Shown: one piece after another, positions 52,642 to 61,700 of the stretch
Numbering within the stretch: position 1 is the first letter of the stretch
How the letters are laid out: each line of letters opens with the position of its first letter
From: Streptomyces abyssomicinicus
GTDB lineage: Bacteria; Actinomycetota; Actinomycetes; Streptomycetales; Streptomycetaceae
Direction of reading: 5' to 3'
Assembly (NCBI RefSeq): GCF_008974245.1
Contig: NZ_BBZI01000007.1
Location: forward strand, 453,629-517,628
DNA length: 64,000 bases
The notes under the pieces: generated by a model
Told to the model about the DNA's origin: nothing
Database searches by the model: none
The model's input: the letters and a program-made list of their open reading frames with translations, nothing else
Position numbers and translations under genes: made by a program

Positions 52642-52806
52642 ATGGCACGTAGTACCGCGCGTCCCGTGGTGAAGCTGAGGTCCACGGCCGGCACCGGCGT
52701 CACGTACGTGACGAGGAAGAACCGGCTCAGCGACCCGGACCGGATGGTCCTGCGCAAGTACGACCCGGTGGCGCGGGAGCACGTCCTGTTCCGCGAGGAG
52801 CGCTAG
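52642..52806 (+). CDS. rpmG: 50S ribosomal protein L33, zinc-free form
   Basis: This 54-residue basic protein reads VTYVTRKNRLSDPDRMVLRK and KYDPVAREHVLFREER, a typical L33 C-terminus. It contains no cysteine, so it is the C-minus paralogue that does not bind zinc; such copies often replace the zinc-binding form under zinc limitation and are Zur-controlled. AAGGAGG lies 6 bp upstream of the ATG. It is monocistronic and followed by a terminator hairpin. No obvious Zur box could be recognised upstream. Confidence 0.92.
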   Translation: MARSTARPVVKLRSTAGTGVTYVTRKNRLSDPDRMVLRKYDPVAREHVLFREER

Positions 52807-52827
52807 GACGCACCGGGACGCACAGAC

Positions 52828-52862
52828 CGAGGGGCGGCTCCGCACGGCGGGGCCGCCCCTCG
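52828..52862 (+). terminator. Terminator after rpmG
   Basis: An 11-bp perfect stem, CGAGGGGCGGC with GCCGCCCCTCG, with a 13-nt loop begins 21 bp after the rpmG stop. Confidence 0.7.
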
Positions 52863-52993
52863 CGCGCGCCCTCGTCGTGTGCTCGTCCGGGTCGTCCTCG
52901 TGTGCCGCGTCCGCCGTGTGCGGTGGTGCGGTCGGGGTGCTGACTTCCGGCGCGAAGTGCGTCATCATGCCTGTCATGACTGTGACGTCTGTC

Positions 52994-53311
52994 ATGAACA
53001 CGTCTTCTCGGGCGGGTCTCGTCCTGTCCGTGGCCGGTCTCCTCCTGCTGGGTGCCACCGGCGCCGGGCAGGCGGCGCCCACGGTTCCGGAGCACGCGGT
53101 CATCGTCTGCGACAGCGCGAGCTTCTACGCCAACTACGACAGTTCCTCGGGCCCGGCCGGCCTGAAGCGGGTCCTTCCGCGCGGGGACAAGGTCGGTCAC
53201 ACCCGTGGCGCCCACCCGGTCCACAACGGCTGGGCGGCCACGTTCGACTTCGGGCCCAACGACTGGGGCTACGTCAGGCAGGAGTGCCTGGGCGGGTTCG
53301 GCTCCTGGTGA
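52994..53311 (+). CDS. Small secreted protein, SH3-like
   Basis: This 105-residue protein has a signal peptide (AGLVLSVAGLLLLGATGAGQA) and a short mature domain with two Cys (IVCDSASFYANYD, VRQECLGGF) that may form a disulphide. NDWGYVRQE near the end resembles bacterial SH3-like proteins. It is a paralogue of the next gene, also exported (shared C-terminal GWVQNGWFC/WGYVRQEC pattern). The start is uncertain: ATG 52976 or 52994 could be used and neither has a strong ribosome site. Function unknown. Confidence 0.65.
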   Translation: MNTSSRAGLVLSVAGLLLLGATGAGQAAPTVPEHAVIVCDSASFYANYDSSSGPAGLKRVLPRGDKVGHTRGAHPVHNGWAATFDFGPNDWGYVRQECLGGFGSW

Positions 53312-53378
53312 CCACGCGACCGGACGACACGGACGACACGGAGGGCATGGACGGCATGGACGACACGGAGGGCACCCC

Positions 53379-53663
53379 ATGACGCGTACCGGCAGGCTCG
53401 CCGCCCTGGTCCTGGCCCTCGCCGGGACGGCCGCGGTGACCACGGGCCCCGCGGCCGCCGCCGACGGCAGGGCGGGCGTACGGGAGACGGTCTGCGCCCA
53501 GGACCTCTTCGTGCGGACCTCCGCGCCGCACGGAGCCTGGACGGGAACGCTGTACCGGGGCCAGACCTTCCTGGTCGAACAGGCCGGGGGCGAGTGGGTG
53601 TACGGCTTCGCCTACGGAGACATCAACCGCCGGGGCTGGGTGCAGAACGGCTGGTTCTGCTGA
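53379..53663 (+). CDS. Small secreted protein, SH3-like
   Basis: This 94-residue protein has a signal peptide (LAALVLALAGTAAVTTGPAAA) and a compact mature part: ETVCAQDLFVRTSAPHGAW, GTLYRGQTFLVEQAGGEWVY and RRGWVQNGWFC. Two Cys may bridge the ends. The pattern fits bacterial SH3-like wall- or peptide-binding domains. It follows its paralogue at 52994 across a 67-bp gap containing short GACGACACGGAGGGCA-like direct repeats. Confidence 0.72.
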   Translation: MTRTGRLAALVLALAGTAAVTTGPAAAADGRAGVRETVCAQDLFVRTSAPHGAWTGTLYRGQTFLVEQAGGEWVYGFAYGDINRRGWVQNGWFC

Positions 53664-53741
53664 CTTCAAAGGTGCCGTGCGCCCCGGCCGCGCGGACGCG
53701 GGCCGGGGACACGCAGGACACCTGCCGGTGACCGCGGGCGC

Positions 53742-54932
53742 TCAGGCGTCCTCGCGTTCCGCCACCGAGGCGGGGTCGTCCAGGACGCCGCGGATGACCG
53801 AGTGCGCGGCCCCCAGCAGCGGCCCCTCGGGGCCCAGCCGGGAGACCGACACCTCGCAGGACCGCCCGGCCGTCCGCCCGGACAGCTCCGCCCGCAGCGA
53901 CGGCAGCACCCACGGCGCGAGCGCCGACAGCTCGCCGCCCAGCACCACGGCCTGCGGGTCGAGCAGGTTCACGGCGCCGGTCAGCGCGATCCCCAGCGCC
54001 GTCCCCGCGTCGTGCAGCGCGGCGCGCACGGCCTCGTCGCCCGCCGCGGCGCGTTCGGCGAGCAGGCCGACGCGGCCCTCGCCCGGGTCGAGTCCGACCT
54101 TGCGCAGCACCGCGTCCTCACCGGCGTACTGCTCCAGGCACCCGATGCCGCCACAGCCGCACGGCGGCCCGTCCGGGCGCACCGGCACATGGCCGAGCTC
54201 GCCCGCGAACCCCCGCACACCGCGCAGCAGCCGGCCGTCCACCACCAGGGCGGCACCGATGCCGATCTCCGCGGAGACGTGCAGGAAGTCGGGCGGGGTG
54301 TCCTTGCCGAGCCACAGCTCGGCCAGGCCGCCGAGGTTGGCCTCGTTGTCGACGGTCGGCTCCAGCCCGCAGGACAGCAGTGCGCCCAGGTCGGTGCGGT
54401 GCCAGCCCAGGTTGGGGGCGCGGACCACCGTCCGGGCGTCGCGCGCCACCAGACCCGGCACCGCGACCGTCAGCCCCGCGGCCCACAGCCCCGCGCCCTC
54501 GGCCTCGGCCACCACATGGCGGACCAGAGCGCCGAGTTCCTCCAGGGCCGACTCCGGTGCCCGCCCCCGGTTGGGTCCGTAGCGGACCGCCCGGGCGCGG
54601 ACCTCGCCGCGCAGGTCGACCGCGCACACCGCCAGGTGGTCGACCCCCACCTCGGCGCCGATGCCGGCCGGCCCGTGCGCGCTCACCGCGAGCGCCGAGC
54701 CGGGACGTCCGCGCCCCGTCGAGCCGTTGCGCTCCGGCCCCAGCTCCTCCAGCAGACCCCACCGCACCAGGTCGTCGACCAGTGTGGAGACGGCGGCCCT
54801 GGTCAGACCGATGTGCGAGGCCACCGCGGCGCGGGAGAGCGGCCCCTCGTCCCGCACGGTGTGCATCACGCGGGCGAGGTTGCGGCGGCGCATGCCGGCC
54901 TGGGTGTCGGGGAGCTGCTTGCGTGCGGTCAT
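53742..54932 (-). CDS. ROK-family transcriptional regulator (XylR-like)
   Basis: This 396-residue protein has an N-terminal winged helix (HTVRDEGPLSRAAVASHIGL, TRAAVSTLVDDLVRWGLL) and a ROK sugar-kinase-like domain with the zinc motif CGCGGIGCLEQYAG and GIGAALVVDGRLLRGVRGFA. ATG 54932 has AGGAAGAGG upstream. ROK repressors beside xylose genes respond to xylose. The xylB gene lies 100 bp upstream on the same strand, and the probable operator is between xylB and xylA. Confidence 0.9.
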   Translation of the reverse strand: MTARKQLPDTQAGMRRRNLARVMHTVRDEGPLSRAAVASHIGLTRAAVSTLVDDLVRWGLLEELGPERNGSTGRGRPGSALAVSAHGPAGIGAEVGVDHLAVCAVDLRGEVRARAVRYGPNRGRAPESALEELGALVRHVVAEAEGAGLWAAGLTVAVPGLVARDARTVVRAPNLGWHRTDLGALLSCGLEPTVDNEANLGGLAELWLGKDTPPDFLHVSAEIGIGAALVVDGRLLRGVRGFAGELGHVPVRPDGPPCGCGGIGCLEQYAGEDAVLRKVGLDPGEGRVGLLAERAAAGDEAVRAALHDAGTALGIALTGAVNLLDPQAVVLGGELSALAPWVLPSLRAELSGRTAGRSCEVSVSRLGPEGPLLGAAHSVIRGVLDDPASVAEREDA

Positions 54933-55032
54933 ACCTCTTCCTGGGCCCGGCCCCGCGGATCCGCGGGGCCGGGCGGTCGTCAACCCCTGGCTGCCGTCCG
55001 CGCGGTCCCGGCGGGGAACCGCGCGGGCCGGG

Positions 55033-56460
55033 TCAGGGCCGGTCCAGCAGCGGCGTCGCGGCGGAGAGCACCGAGCCGATCCGCTCCAGCGCGGCGTCGT
55101 CCCGCTCCACGGCGTCCAGCACCGGGCCCTCCGCGGTGTTCCAGCGACGGGCGACGGCCGCCGGGTCCTCGCCGGTGAGCAGGCCCGCGGCCTGGGCGGC
55201 GGCGCCCAGCGCCACCAGCTCCTGGGCCTGCGGGATCTGCACCGGGCGGCCGGAGAGGCGGCGCACGGTGTTGCGCCAGGCGTCGCCGCGCGCGCCGCCG
55301 CCGATCAGCAGCAGCGGCGAGGTGCGGTCCGCGTCCTCGTCCAGGACCAGGTCGAGCGCGGCCAGCAGCGAGTGCACCGCGCCGTCGTAGGCCGCCTGCA
55401 GCAGCTGACCCGGCGTGGTGTCGTGGCGCAGGCCGTGGATCAGGCCGGAGGCGTGCGGCAGGGCAGGGGTCCGCTCGCCGTCCAGGTACGGCAGCATCGT
55501 CACGCCGGAGCCGGGCTCGACGGCCTGCCGGTCGAGGCCGAGCAGCTCGGCCATGCGGTCGACGGCCAGGGTGCAGTTCAGGGTGCAGGCCAGCGGCAGC
55601 CAGCCGTCGTTGGCCGCGGCGAAGCCCGCCACCGTGCCCGTCGGGTCGGCCGGACGGCGCCCGGTCACCGCGTAGACGACGCCGGAGGTGCCCAGGCTCA
55701 TCACCGGGGTGCCCGGACGCACGCCCAGGCCGAGCGCGGCGGCGGCGTTGTCACCCGTGCCGGGGGCGACCAGCACGCCCTCGGCCAGCGGCAGGCCGGA
55801 ACGGACCGTGCCCGCGGCCTCGCCGGGGCGGACGACGCGGGGGAGCAGCGCGGCGTCCAGACCGATGTGCTCGAGGGTCTTGGCGTCGTACTCCTCCGTC
55901 GCGGACGCCCACCAGCCGGTGCCGGAGGCGTCGCCGCGGTCGGTGGTGCCCTCGCCCGTCAGGCGCTCGGTCAGGTAGTCGTGAGGGAGGCGCACGGCGG
56001 CGACGCGGGCGGCGGCCTCCGGCTCGTGCTCCATCAGCCAGGCCCACTTGGTCACCGTGAACGACGTGCTGGGCACCGAGCCGGTGCGCTCGGCCCACGC
56101 CTCCGGGCCGCCGAGCTCCTCGATCAGCCGGCGGGTCTGCGGCGCCGAGCGGACGTCGTTCCACAGCATCGCGGGGCGGACAGGGTCGCCGTCGGCGTCC
56201 AGGGTCACCAGGCCGTGCTGCTGGCCGCCGACCGATATCGCCTTGGCCTCGCGGACCACGTCGCCGCACTGCTCCAGCGCCGCGCACAGCGCGTCCCACC
56301 ACTGCCGCGGGTCGCTCTCACGGCGGTCGCCGCCGGTGACGGTGTGCTTGGCCTGGCCGCTCGCCACGACGCGCCCGGTGGCGACGTCGACGACCAGCGC
56401 CTTGGTGGACTGGGTGGACGAATCCACACCGACGACGTACGTACCCTCGCTGGCTGACAT
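55033..56460 (-). CDS. xylB: Xylulokinase
   Basis: This 475-residue FGGY-family kinase phosphorylates D-xylulose. Motifs are VVGVDSSTQSTKALVVD (phosphate 1), PAMLWNDVRSAPQTRRLIEE, VAPGTGDNAAAALGLG and LLIGGGARGDAWRNTV. ATG 56460 is preceded by AGGGAGAGCC; an in-frame ATG nine codons earlier lacks a site. It is divergent from xylA, as in other Streptomyces, and with XylA feeds xylose into the pentose-phosphate pathway. Confidence 0.95.
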   Translation of the reverse strand: MSASEGTYVVGVDSSTQSTKALVVDVATGRVVASGQAKHTVTGGDRRESDPRQWWDALCAALEQCGDVVREAKAISVGGQQHGLVTLDADGDPVRPAMLWNDVRSAPQTRRLIEELGGPEAWAERTGSVPSTSFTVTKWAWLMEHEPEAAARVAAVRLPHDYLTERLTGEGTTDRGDASGTGWWASATEEYDAKTLEHIGLDAALLPRVVRPGEAAGTVRSGLPLAEGVLVAPGTGDNAAAALGLGVRPGTPVMSLGTSGVVYAVTGRRPADPTGTVAGFAAANDGWLPLACTLNCTLAVDRMAELLGLDRQAVEPGSGVTMLPYLDGERTPALPHASGLIHGLRHDTTPGQLLQAAYDGAVHSLLAALDLVLDEDADRTSPLLLIGGGARGDAWRNTVRRLSGRPVQIPQAQELVALGAAAQAAGLLTGEDPAAVARRWNTAEGPVLDAVERDDAALERIGSVLSAATPLLDRP

Positions 56461-56612
56461 CGGGCTCTCCCTGTGGTTCCGCGACATGCGGATTCTGCCT
56501 GGTGGACGGTGGTACTCGCGACCTTGGGGCCGCGGTCCCTCGTTCGGTCGCCGGTCCGGACCCCTTTGCGGGCGGAAGCCCCAGGTTGTCTCTTCCCAGC
56601 GACGTCAATGCA

Positions 56613-56624
56613 TACTAATTTGTA
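56613..56624. promoter_or_regulatory. Candidate xylose (ROK) operator between xylB and xylA
   Basis: TACTAATTTGTA is a near-perfect 12-bp palindrome (10 of 12 positions symmetric) in an AT-rich patch that stands out in the 208-bp divergent region. AT-rich TTTGT/ACTAA elements are typical of XylR-type ROK operators. It lies 45 bp upstream of the xylA start. Confidence 0.5.
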
Positions 56625-56668
56625 AACCGGCCTGACGAAATAGTCGACCTCAAGCAAGGAGCCACCCC

Positions 56669-57835
56669 ATGAGCATCCAGCCCACCCCCGAGGACAAGTT
56701 CACCTTTGGTCTTTGGACCGTCGGCTGGCAGGGCAAGGACCCGTTCGGCGACGCCACCCGTCCCGCCCTGGACCCGGTCGAGACCGTGCAGCGTCTCGCC
56801 GAGCTCGGCGCCCACGGCGTGACCTTCCACGACGACGACCTGATACCTTTCGGCTCCTCCGACGCCGAGCGTGAGGCCATCGTCAAGCGCTTCCGCGGGG
56901 CACTGGACGCCACCGGCATGAAGGTGCCGATGGCCACCACCAACCTCTTCACCCACCCGGTCTTCAAGGACGGCGGCTTCACCGCCAACGACCGCGACAT
57001 CCGCCGCTACGCGCTGCGCAAGGTCATCCGCAACATCGACCTCGCCGTCGAGCTGGGCGCCACCACCTACGTCGCCTGGGGCGGCCGCGAGGGTGCCGAG
57101 TCCGGTGCCGCCAAGGACGTCCGCGTCGCCCTCGACCGCATGAAGGAGGCGTTCGACCTCCTCGGTGACTACGTCGTCTCCCAGGGCTACGACCTGCGCT
57201 TCGCCATCGAGCCCAAGCCGAACGAGCCCCGCGGCGACATCCTCCTCCCGACCATCGGCCACGCCCTGGCGTTCATCGACCGCCTCGAGCGCCCCGAGCT
57301 GGTCGGCCTCAACCCGGAGGTCGGTCACGAGCAGATGGCCGGTCTGAACTTCCCGCACGGCATCGCCCAGGCGCTGTGGGCGGGCAAGCTCTTCCACATC
57401 GACCTCAACGGCCAGTCCGGCATCAAGTACGACCAGGACTTCCGCTTCGGCGCCGGTGACCTGCGCCAGGCGTTCTGGCTGGTCGACCTGCTGGAGAGCT
57501 CCGACTACGACGGCCCGAAGCACTTCGACTTCAAGCCGCCGCGGACCGAGGACTTCGACGGCGTCTGGGAGTCCGCCGCGGGCAACATGCGCAACTACCT
57601 CCTGCTCAAGGAGCGCGCGCTGGCCTTCCGCGCCGACCCGGAGGTCCAGGAGGCCCTGCGCGCCTCCCGCCTCGACGAGCTGGCCCAGCAGACCGCCGCC
57701 GACGGCGTCGAGGGCCTGCTCGCCGACCGCTCCGCGTTCGAGGAGTTCGACGTCGACGCCGCCGCCGCCCGTGGCATGGCGTTCGAGCGCCTCGACCAGC
57801 TGGCCATGGAGCACCTGCTCGGCGCCCGCGGCTGA
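56669..57835 (+). CDS. xylA: Xylose isomerase
   Basis: This 388-residue enzyme interconverts D-xylose and D-xylulose (and glucose/fructose). It begins PTPEDKFTFGLWTVGWQG and has the active-site segments THPVFKDGGFTANDRDIR (His/Asp), VAWGGREGAE, FAIEPKPNEPRGD and NPEVGHEQMAGLNFPHG (metal Glu/His), plus HFDFKPPRTED. This is the classical actinomycete class I enzyme, full length. ATG 56669 has CAAGGAG upstream. A long terminator follows. Confidence 0.98.
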   Translation: MSIQPTPEDKFTFGLWTVGWQGKDPFGDATRPALDPVETVQRLAELGAHGVTFHDDDLIPFGSSDAEREAIVKRFRGALDATGMKVPMATTNLFTHPVFKDGGFTANDRDIRRYALRKVIRNIDLAVELGATTYVAWGGREGAESGAAKDVRVALDRMKEAFDLLGDYVVSQGYDLRFAIEPKPNEPRGDILLPTIGHALAFIDRLERPELVGLNPEVGHEQMAGLNFPHGIAQALWAGKLFHIDLNGQSGIKYDQDFRFGAGDLRQAFWLVDLLESSDYDGPKHFDFKPPRTEDFDGVWESAAGNMRNYLLLKERALAFRADPEVQEALRASRLDELAQQTAADGVEGLLADRSAFEEFDVDAAAARGMAFERLDQLAMEHLLGARG

Positions 57836-57858
57836 CCTCCGCCGCGTCCGGCACCGCT

Positions 57859-57901
57859 GCACACCGCCCCGTACCGCTTCCCGCGGTACGGGGCGGTGTG
57901 C
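57859..57901 (+). terminator. Terminator after xylA
   Basis: A 19-bp stem (57859-57877 with 57883-57901) with a 5-nt loop TTCCC starts 23 bp after the xylA stop; the top half reads CACCGCCCCGTACCGC. Confidence 0.88.
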
Positions 57902-58141
57902 GTTGCGCCGGTGGCGTGGGCCCGTCTGCCGGTGTGGGCCCGTCCGCGGCATGGCTCCACCTGCGGTGTGGCCCCGACTGCGGCGTGACCCCGCGACGCC
58001 GATGGGTGTAAGGGGCGTCGTCTCAGGGTTTTCTCCGGGACGGGTCGGGGGCGCGTGGGGGACGCCGGAGGAACCGTCCGGGAGCGTGATGGCGTTCACT
58101 GGACAGAGAGCGGCAACGGGCCGCTGAGGAGGCGACCGAAG

Positions 58142-58321
58142 ATGTCGAGGAACGCGAAGATCGCCGCAGGGGCCACGGCGGCCGGACTGGTCCTGCTGAT
58201 CTGGCTGCCGTGGTGGGTGTCCCTGCTGATAGTGCTCGGGGTTCCCGCCGCCTACTTCGCCCTGGACCCCGGTCAGCGGCGACGGCTCCGCCAGGTGTCG
58301 CGCAAGCAGATCGGGCGCTGA
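58142..58321 (+). CDS. Small membrane protein
   Basis: This 59-residue protein has a basic start (MSRNAKIA), a hydrophobic stretch long enough for one or two membrane passes (AAGLVLLIWLPWWVSLLIVL, then GVPAAYFAL) and a basic tail (QRRRLRQVSRKQIGR). The ATG follows GAGGCGACCGAAG. Similar short proteins are common in Streptomyces, function unknown. The following gap to 58508 holds only GC-rich DNA with a triplicated GCGCTACG. Confidence 0.65.
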   Translation: MSRNAKIAAGATAAGLVLLIWLPWWVSLLIVLGVPAAYFALDPGQRRRLRQVSRKQIGR

Positions 58322-58508
58322 GGCCCGGGCGCGGCGGGGGCCGCGGGCGCGGGCGCGGTGCGCGCGGTGCGCGGGCCGGGACCGTCGAGGTGCGCCGGCC
58401 GGTACGCCCCCGGGCCGCTCGAGGCGCTACGGCGCTACGGCGCTACGGCGCCGCGGGGCCTCGGGGCGGAGACAGGCGGCTCCGGCGGCCCGCCTCCGCC
58501 GGGTCGCG

Positions 58509-59894
58509 CTAGCCGTCCAGTGAGCAGTCGTTGACCACGTCACCCTCGGCGGGCCGTGCCACGTCGTGGTCGGCCGGCGGACGGACGCCGTCCTCCACCC
58601 AGGCGGTCAGCGCGTCGAAGGCGGCGCGGTGGCAGGGCAGGATCGGGCGCAGGGCCGTGGGGTAGGTGTCGTACAGCCCGTCGACGTGGGTGCCGCCCTC
58701 GATGCCGTAGTAGCGGTGCAGGGCGCCGCGCCCCGCCTTGTCGATCATGCGGGCGTACACGTCGGAGTCGGCCGCCTTGGGCAGCAGGGTGTCCAGGTCG
58801 CCGTGGAGCGTGATCATCGGACGGCCGATGCGGCCGGTCAGCGAGACCCGCTTCACCGCGTCGCGCACGGCCCGCGGACGCGAGGCGTAGTCGTAGGCGG
58901 CGTCGGAGGCGCACGGAGCCAGGATCTCCGCCACGGTGGATCCCGCCGACGGGCCCGGGCAGGCCCGGTCGTACGCCGGGTCGAACTCGGCGCGGTAGGT
59001 CTTCTGCGTCACGCCCCAGTACGCGGTGGCGTGGTACGGCCACAGGAACTCCGAACCGCGGGCGAAGCCGGCCGCGTACAGGTCCTGGTCGTCGGCCTCA
59101 CCGCGCGTGTGCGCGATCGTCGTCGGCAGGGAGGTGAACATGTTGGGGCCGTCCGCGGTCCACAGTGTGCCCTCCCAGTCCACGCCGCCGTCGTACAGCT
59201 CGGGGTGGTTCTCCAGCTGCCAGCGGGTGAGGTAGCCGCCGTTGGAGATGCCGGTGACGTAGGTCCGCCGCGGGGCGGTGCCGTACCGCTGGGCGACCGT
59301 CGCCCTGGCGGCCCGGGTGAGCTGGGTGACCCGGTCGTTCCACTCGACGATCGCGTCGCCGGGACGCCTGCCGTCCCTGTAGAAGTCCGGCGTGCTGTTG
59401 CCCTTGTCGGTGGCGGCGTAGGCGTAGCCCAGGGACAGCACGTGGTCGGAGATGGCGGTGTCCGACGCGTACTGCTTGCGCGTGCCGGGAGCGCCGGCGA
59501 CCACCAGGCCGCCGTTCCAGTCGTCGGGCAGCCGGATCACGAACTGGGCGTCGTGGTTCCAGCCGTGGGTGGTGTTGAAGGAGGAGGTGTCGGGGAAGTA
59601 GCCGTCGATCTGCACGCCCGGCACGCCGGAGGGCTTGCGGGTCGCGACGGACGTCAGGCCCGCCTGGTCGGCCATGTCGGTGTACGGGGTGCCGGCCAGG
59701 CCCGTGGTGGTCAGGTCGGGGAGGCAGGCGTTCTCCTGGTGGTCCGCGGCGGGCACCTTGAGGAGGTCATGGCGGGCGCAGTGACCCGAGGCGCCGGCCT
59801 GCGCGGAGGTGCCGGCGGCGGCGGGCGAGGCGCCGAGTGCGGTCACGGCCAGCAGGGTCGCGGCGACCCAGGGCACACCTGGGGACAGACGCAT
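58509..59894 (-). CDS. Secreted alpha/beta hydrolase, tannase/feruloyl-esterase-like
   Basis: This 461-residue protein starts at ATG 59894 with GGAGG upstream and has a signal peptide (VPWVAATLLAVTALGASPAAA). The nucleophile elbow is YVTGISNGGYLTRW (G-x-S-x-G), and later DLDTLLPKAADSD and GIEGGTHVDGLYD supply Asp and His. Cys residues near both ends (ENACLPDL, VNDCSLDG) may form disulphides. The pattern resembles tannase/feruloyl-esterase or hydroxybutyrate-oligomer hydrolases; the substrate is not clear. Confidence 0.75.
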   Translation of the reverse strand: MRLSPGVPWVAATLLAVTALGASPAAAGTSAQAGASGHCARHDLLKVPAADHQENACLPDLTTTGLAGTPYTDMADQAGLTSVATRKPSGVPGVQIDGYFPDTSSFNTTHGWNHDAQFVIRLPDDWNGGLVVAGAPGTRKQYASDTAISDHVLSLGYAYAATDKGNSTPDFYRDGRRPGDAIVEWNDRVTQLTRAARATVAQRYGTAPRRTYVTGISNGGYLTRWQLENHPELYDGGVDWEGTLWTADGPNMFTSLPTTIAHTRGEADDQDLYAAGFARGSEFLWPYHATAYWGVTQKTYRAEFDPAYDRACPGPSAGSTVAEILAPCASDAAYDYASRPRAVRDAVKRVSLTGRIGRPMITLHGDLDTLLPKAADSDVYARMIDKAGRGALHRYYGIEGGTHVDGLYDTYPTALRPILPCHRAAFDALTAWVEDGVRPPADHDVARPAEGDVVNDCSLDG

Positions 59895-60736
59895 GAACGG
59901 CCTCCAGAGGCTGAGAGAGCGGAACGGTGCGGGCGGCGCGTGGCCGGGTGCCGGATGTGGCGCGCCGGGATGCGGCTGCGGCACGTCACGGCGGAGCCGC
60001 GGGCTGCCTCATCGTGGTGGGCCGACGGGCCGTCAACCATGTGGTGGGGCACCAGTGATGGGCGAGGGTGCGTGGAGGGGTGCCACATGTGTCGGTGTCC
60101 TGCCGCGGGGGAGGCGGCTGGACCTCCCGTCGCCCCCCTCACGAGGCCCGGCCGCCCGCGGGACGGAGCGCGGTCGGCCGGTGTGACGCCGTCCGGCGGC
60201 GGGCGCGGCGGCGAGGCCGGCCTCGGCAGGGTTCGGGGTGCGGGTGTCCGCATGGGCCGGGGCGCCGCGGGGGAGGACCGGGGCGGGCGAGCCGGCCGGT
60301 CGGCGGGGGCGGCGGGTCCCCGAGCCGGACGGTCCGGAGAGCGTGGGCTGCCGGACGGTTCGGACGGCCGGACGGACCGGACTGGGCGGAGGACAGGGCG
60401 CTGGGTCGTTCGGCCGAGGGACGTGGCCCGGTCCGGACCCGGCCGCCGCCCGAGGGGTGGCTCCCTGCCGGGCGGCCGCTTCTGGCCCCCCCGGCAGGGC
60501 GGTGCCTTCCGGTCGGGCTGGGGGTCTCGGGTCCGGCCGGGCTCTGCGGGCGGTTGGCGGCCTCGCCGCGCCGGGGAGTTGCGATCGAGCGGTGGGAGCC
60601 GGTCCGGCCGGGGTCCCGGCCGAGTGGCGGCCTTCGGCCGGGCGGCGTGGCCGAGTGGTGGGGCCCGGACCGGTCGGGGCCGTCGGTCGAGGCCTTCGGT
60701 CGGGTGCGACCTCCGGTTTGGGGGCGGGAGCCGGTG
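59895..60736. other. About 840 bp of extremely GC-rich DNA without a recognisable gene
   Basis: The stretch separates two - strand genes. Long open frames exist on both strands only because stop codons are rare at this GC content; they consist of Gly/Arg/Pro with no motifs and no convincing starts. CGG-rich short repeats such as GGACGG and GGTCCGG are frequent around 60300-60700. The first 100 bp probably contain the hydrolase promoter. Confidence 0.6.
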
Positions 60737-61618
60737 TCAGACGGGGACCACGGCGAGATCGGCGAGGCCCATCAGCAAGGTGGGCAGCTCCGGCCCGCGG
60801 CCCACCGGGATGATCTCCCCCGGTTCGTCGTCCAGCAGCAGGAACGCGATGTCGTCGGTCCGGGCGACCAGCGACCACCCCGGCCCGTCGGCCCGCACGG
60901 TGCGCGCGTCACCGTCGGCGAGGAACGTGCGTATCCGGCCGAGCGGGGGAGGCGAGCCGAGGTAGGCGCGGGCCTCCCCGAGGACCCGGCGCACGCCCGG
61001 ACGGGAGGGAGCGCCCCCCACCGTCGACCCCGCACCGTCGGTCCCCTGGGCCACCGCGAAATCCGCATCGCCCAGCTGGGTCCGCCAGTGGGCCCAGTGC
61101 GCCGCGATCTCGTCGGCGCCCAGACGCCGCTGGGCCGGCCCCCACACCGTGGTGTCCGGCGGGACCAGGGCGGGCCCGGCCTCGGCGGGGTCCGGGTCGT
61201 GCGGCTCGGGCAGGCCCGGTGCCTTCACGGCCACCGACAGCGGCCACCCCGGCAGGGCGACCACCATGGACCGTTCGTCGGGGGAGAGGTCGTACTCCAT
61301 GCCGCAGTCCCACGAGGCGATGGCCGTGGCGACCAGCGGGACGTCGTCGACGACCACGGTCCAGCGCGCGCCGTCGCCGTCCTGACCGAACACCAGGCCG
61401 TACCCGCCGAGCGTCGGTTCCAGCCGCAGCGCGGCACAGGCCTGCGGATAGTCGTCGCCCAGGACGCCGGGGAACCGCCCGGGCGTGAGCAGGACGGCGG
61501 TCAGCACGGAGAGCGCGTCGTCGTCCGCCGCGCCGCCCGCCGCTCCGGCCGCGACCGCCTCCACGGCCCCGTCCCGCACGCCCTTCGCGCCGACGGCGGA
61601 CCCATCCGTTCCGGCCAT
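60737..61618 (-). CDS. Uncharacterised cytosolic protein
   Basis: This 293-residue protein starts at ATG 61618 behind GGAGG. It is mixed alpha/beta with segments WTVVVDDVPLVATAIASWD, ALPGWPLSVAVKAPGLPEP and RGPELPTLLMGLADLAVVPV. No signal peptide or membrane segment. I recognise no family; similar orphan proteins occur in Streptomyces. Confidence 0.65.
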   Translation of the reverse strand: MAGTDGSAVGAKGVRDGAVEAVAAGAAGGAADDDALSVLTAVLLTPGRFPGVLGDDYPQACAALRLEPTLGGYGLVFGQDGDGARWTVVVDDVPLVATAIASWDCGMEYDLSPDERSMVVALPGWPLSVAVKAPGLPEPHDPDPAEAGPALVPPDTTVWGPAQRRLGADEIAAHWAHWRTQLGDADFAVAQGTDGAGSTVGGAPSRPGVRRVLGEARAYLGSPPPLGRIRTFLADGDARTVRADGPGWSLVARTDDIAFLLLDDEPGEIIPVGRGPELPTLLMGLADLAVVPV

Positions 61619-61700
61619 GCCGGCAGCCTCCTTCGTCACAGGTCGTCGGCGCACCCTAGACCGGCGGCGGCAGCCTTGTCACCAGGGAGAGCCGCCGGGG

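Noticed and set aside
59895..60736. Several 190-570-codon frames in the GC-rich gap
   Set aside because: They are Gly/Arg/Pro-rich, overlap each other in several frames and lack starts with ribosome sites; kept as non-coding.
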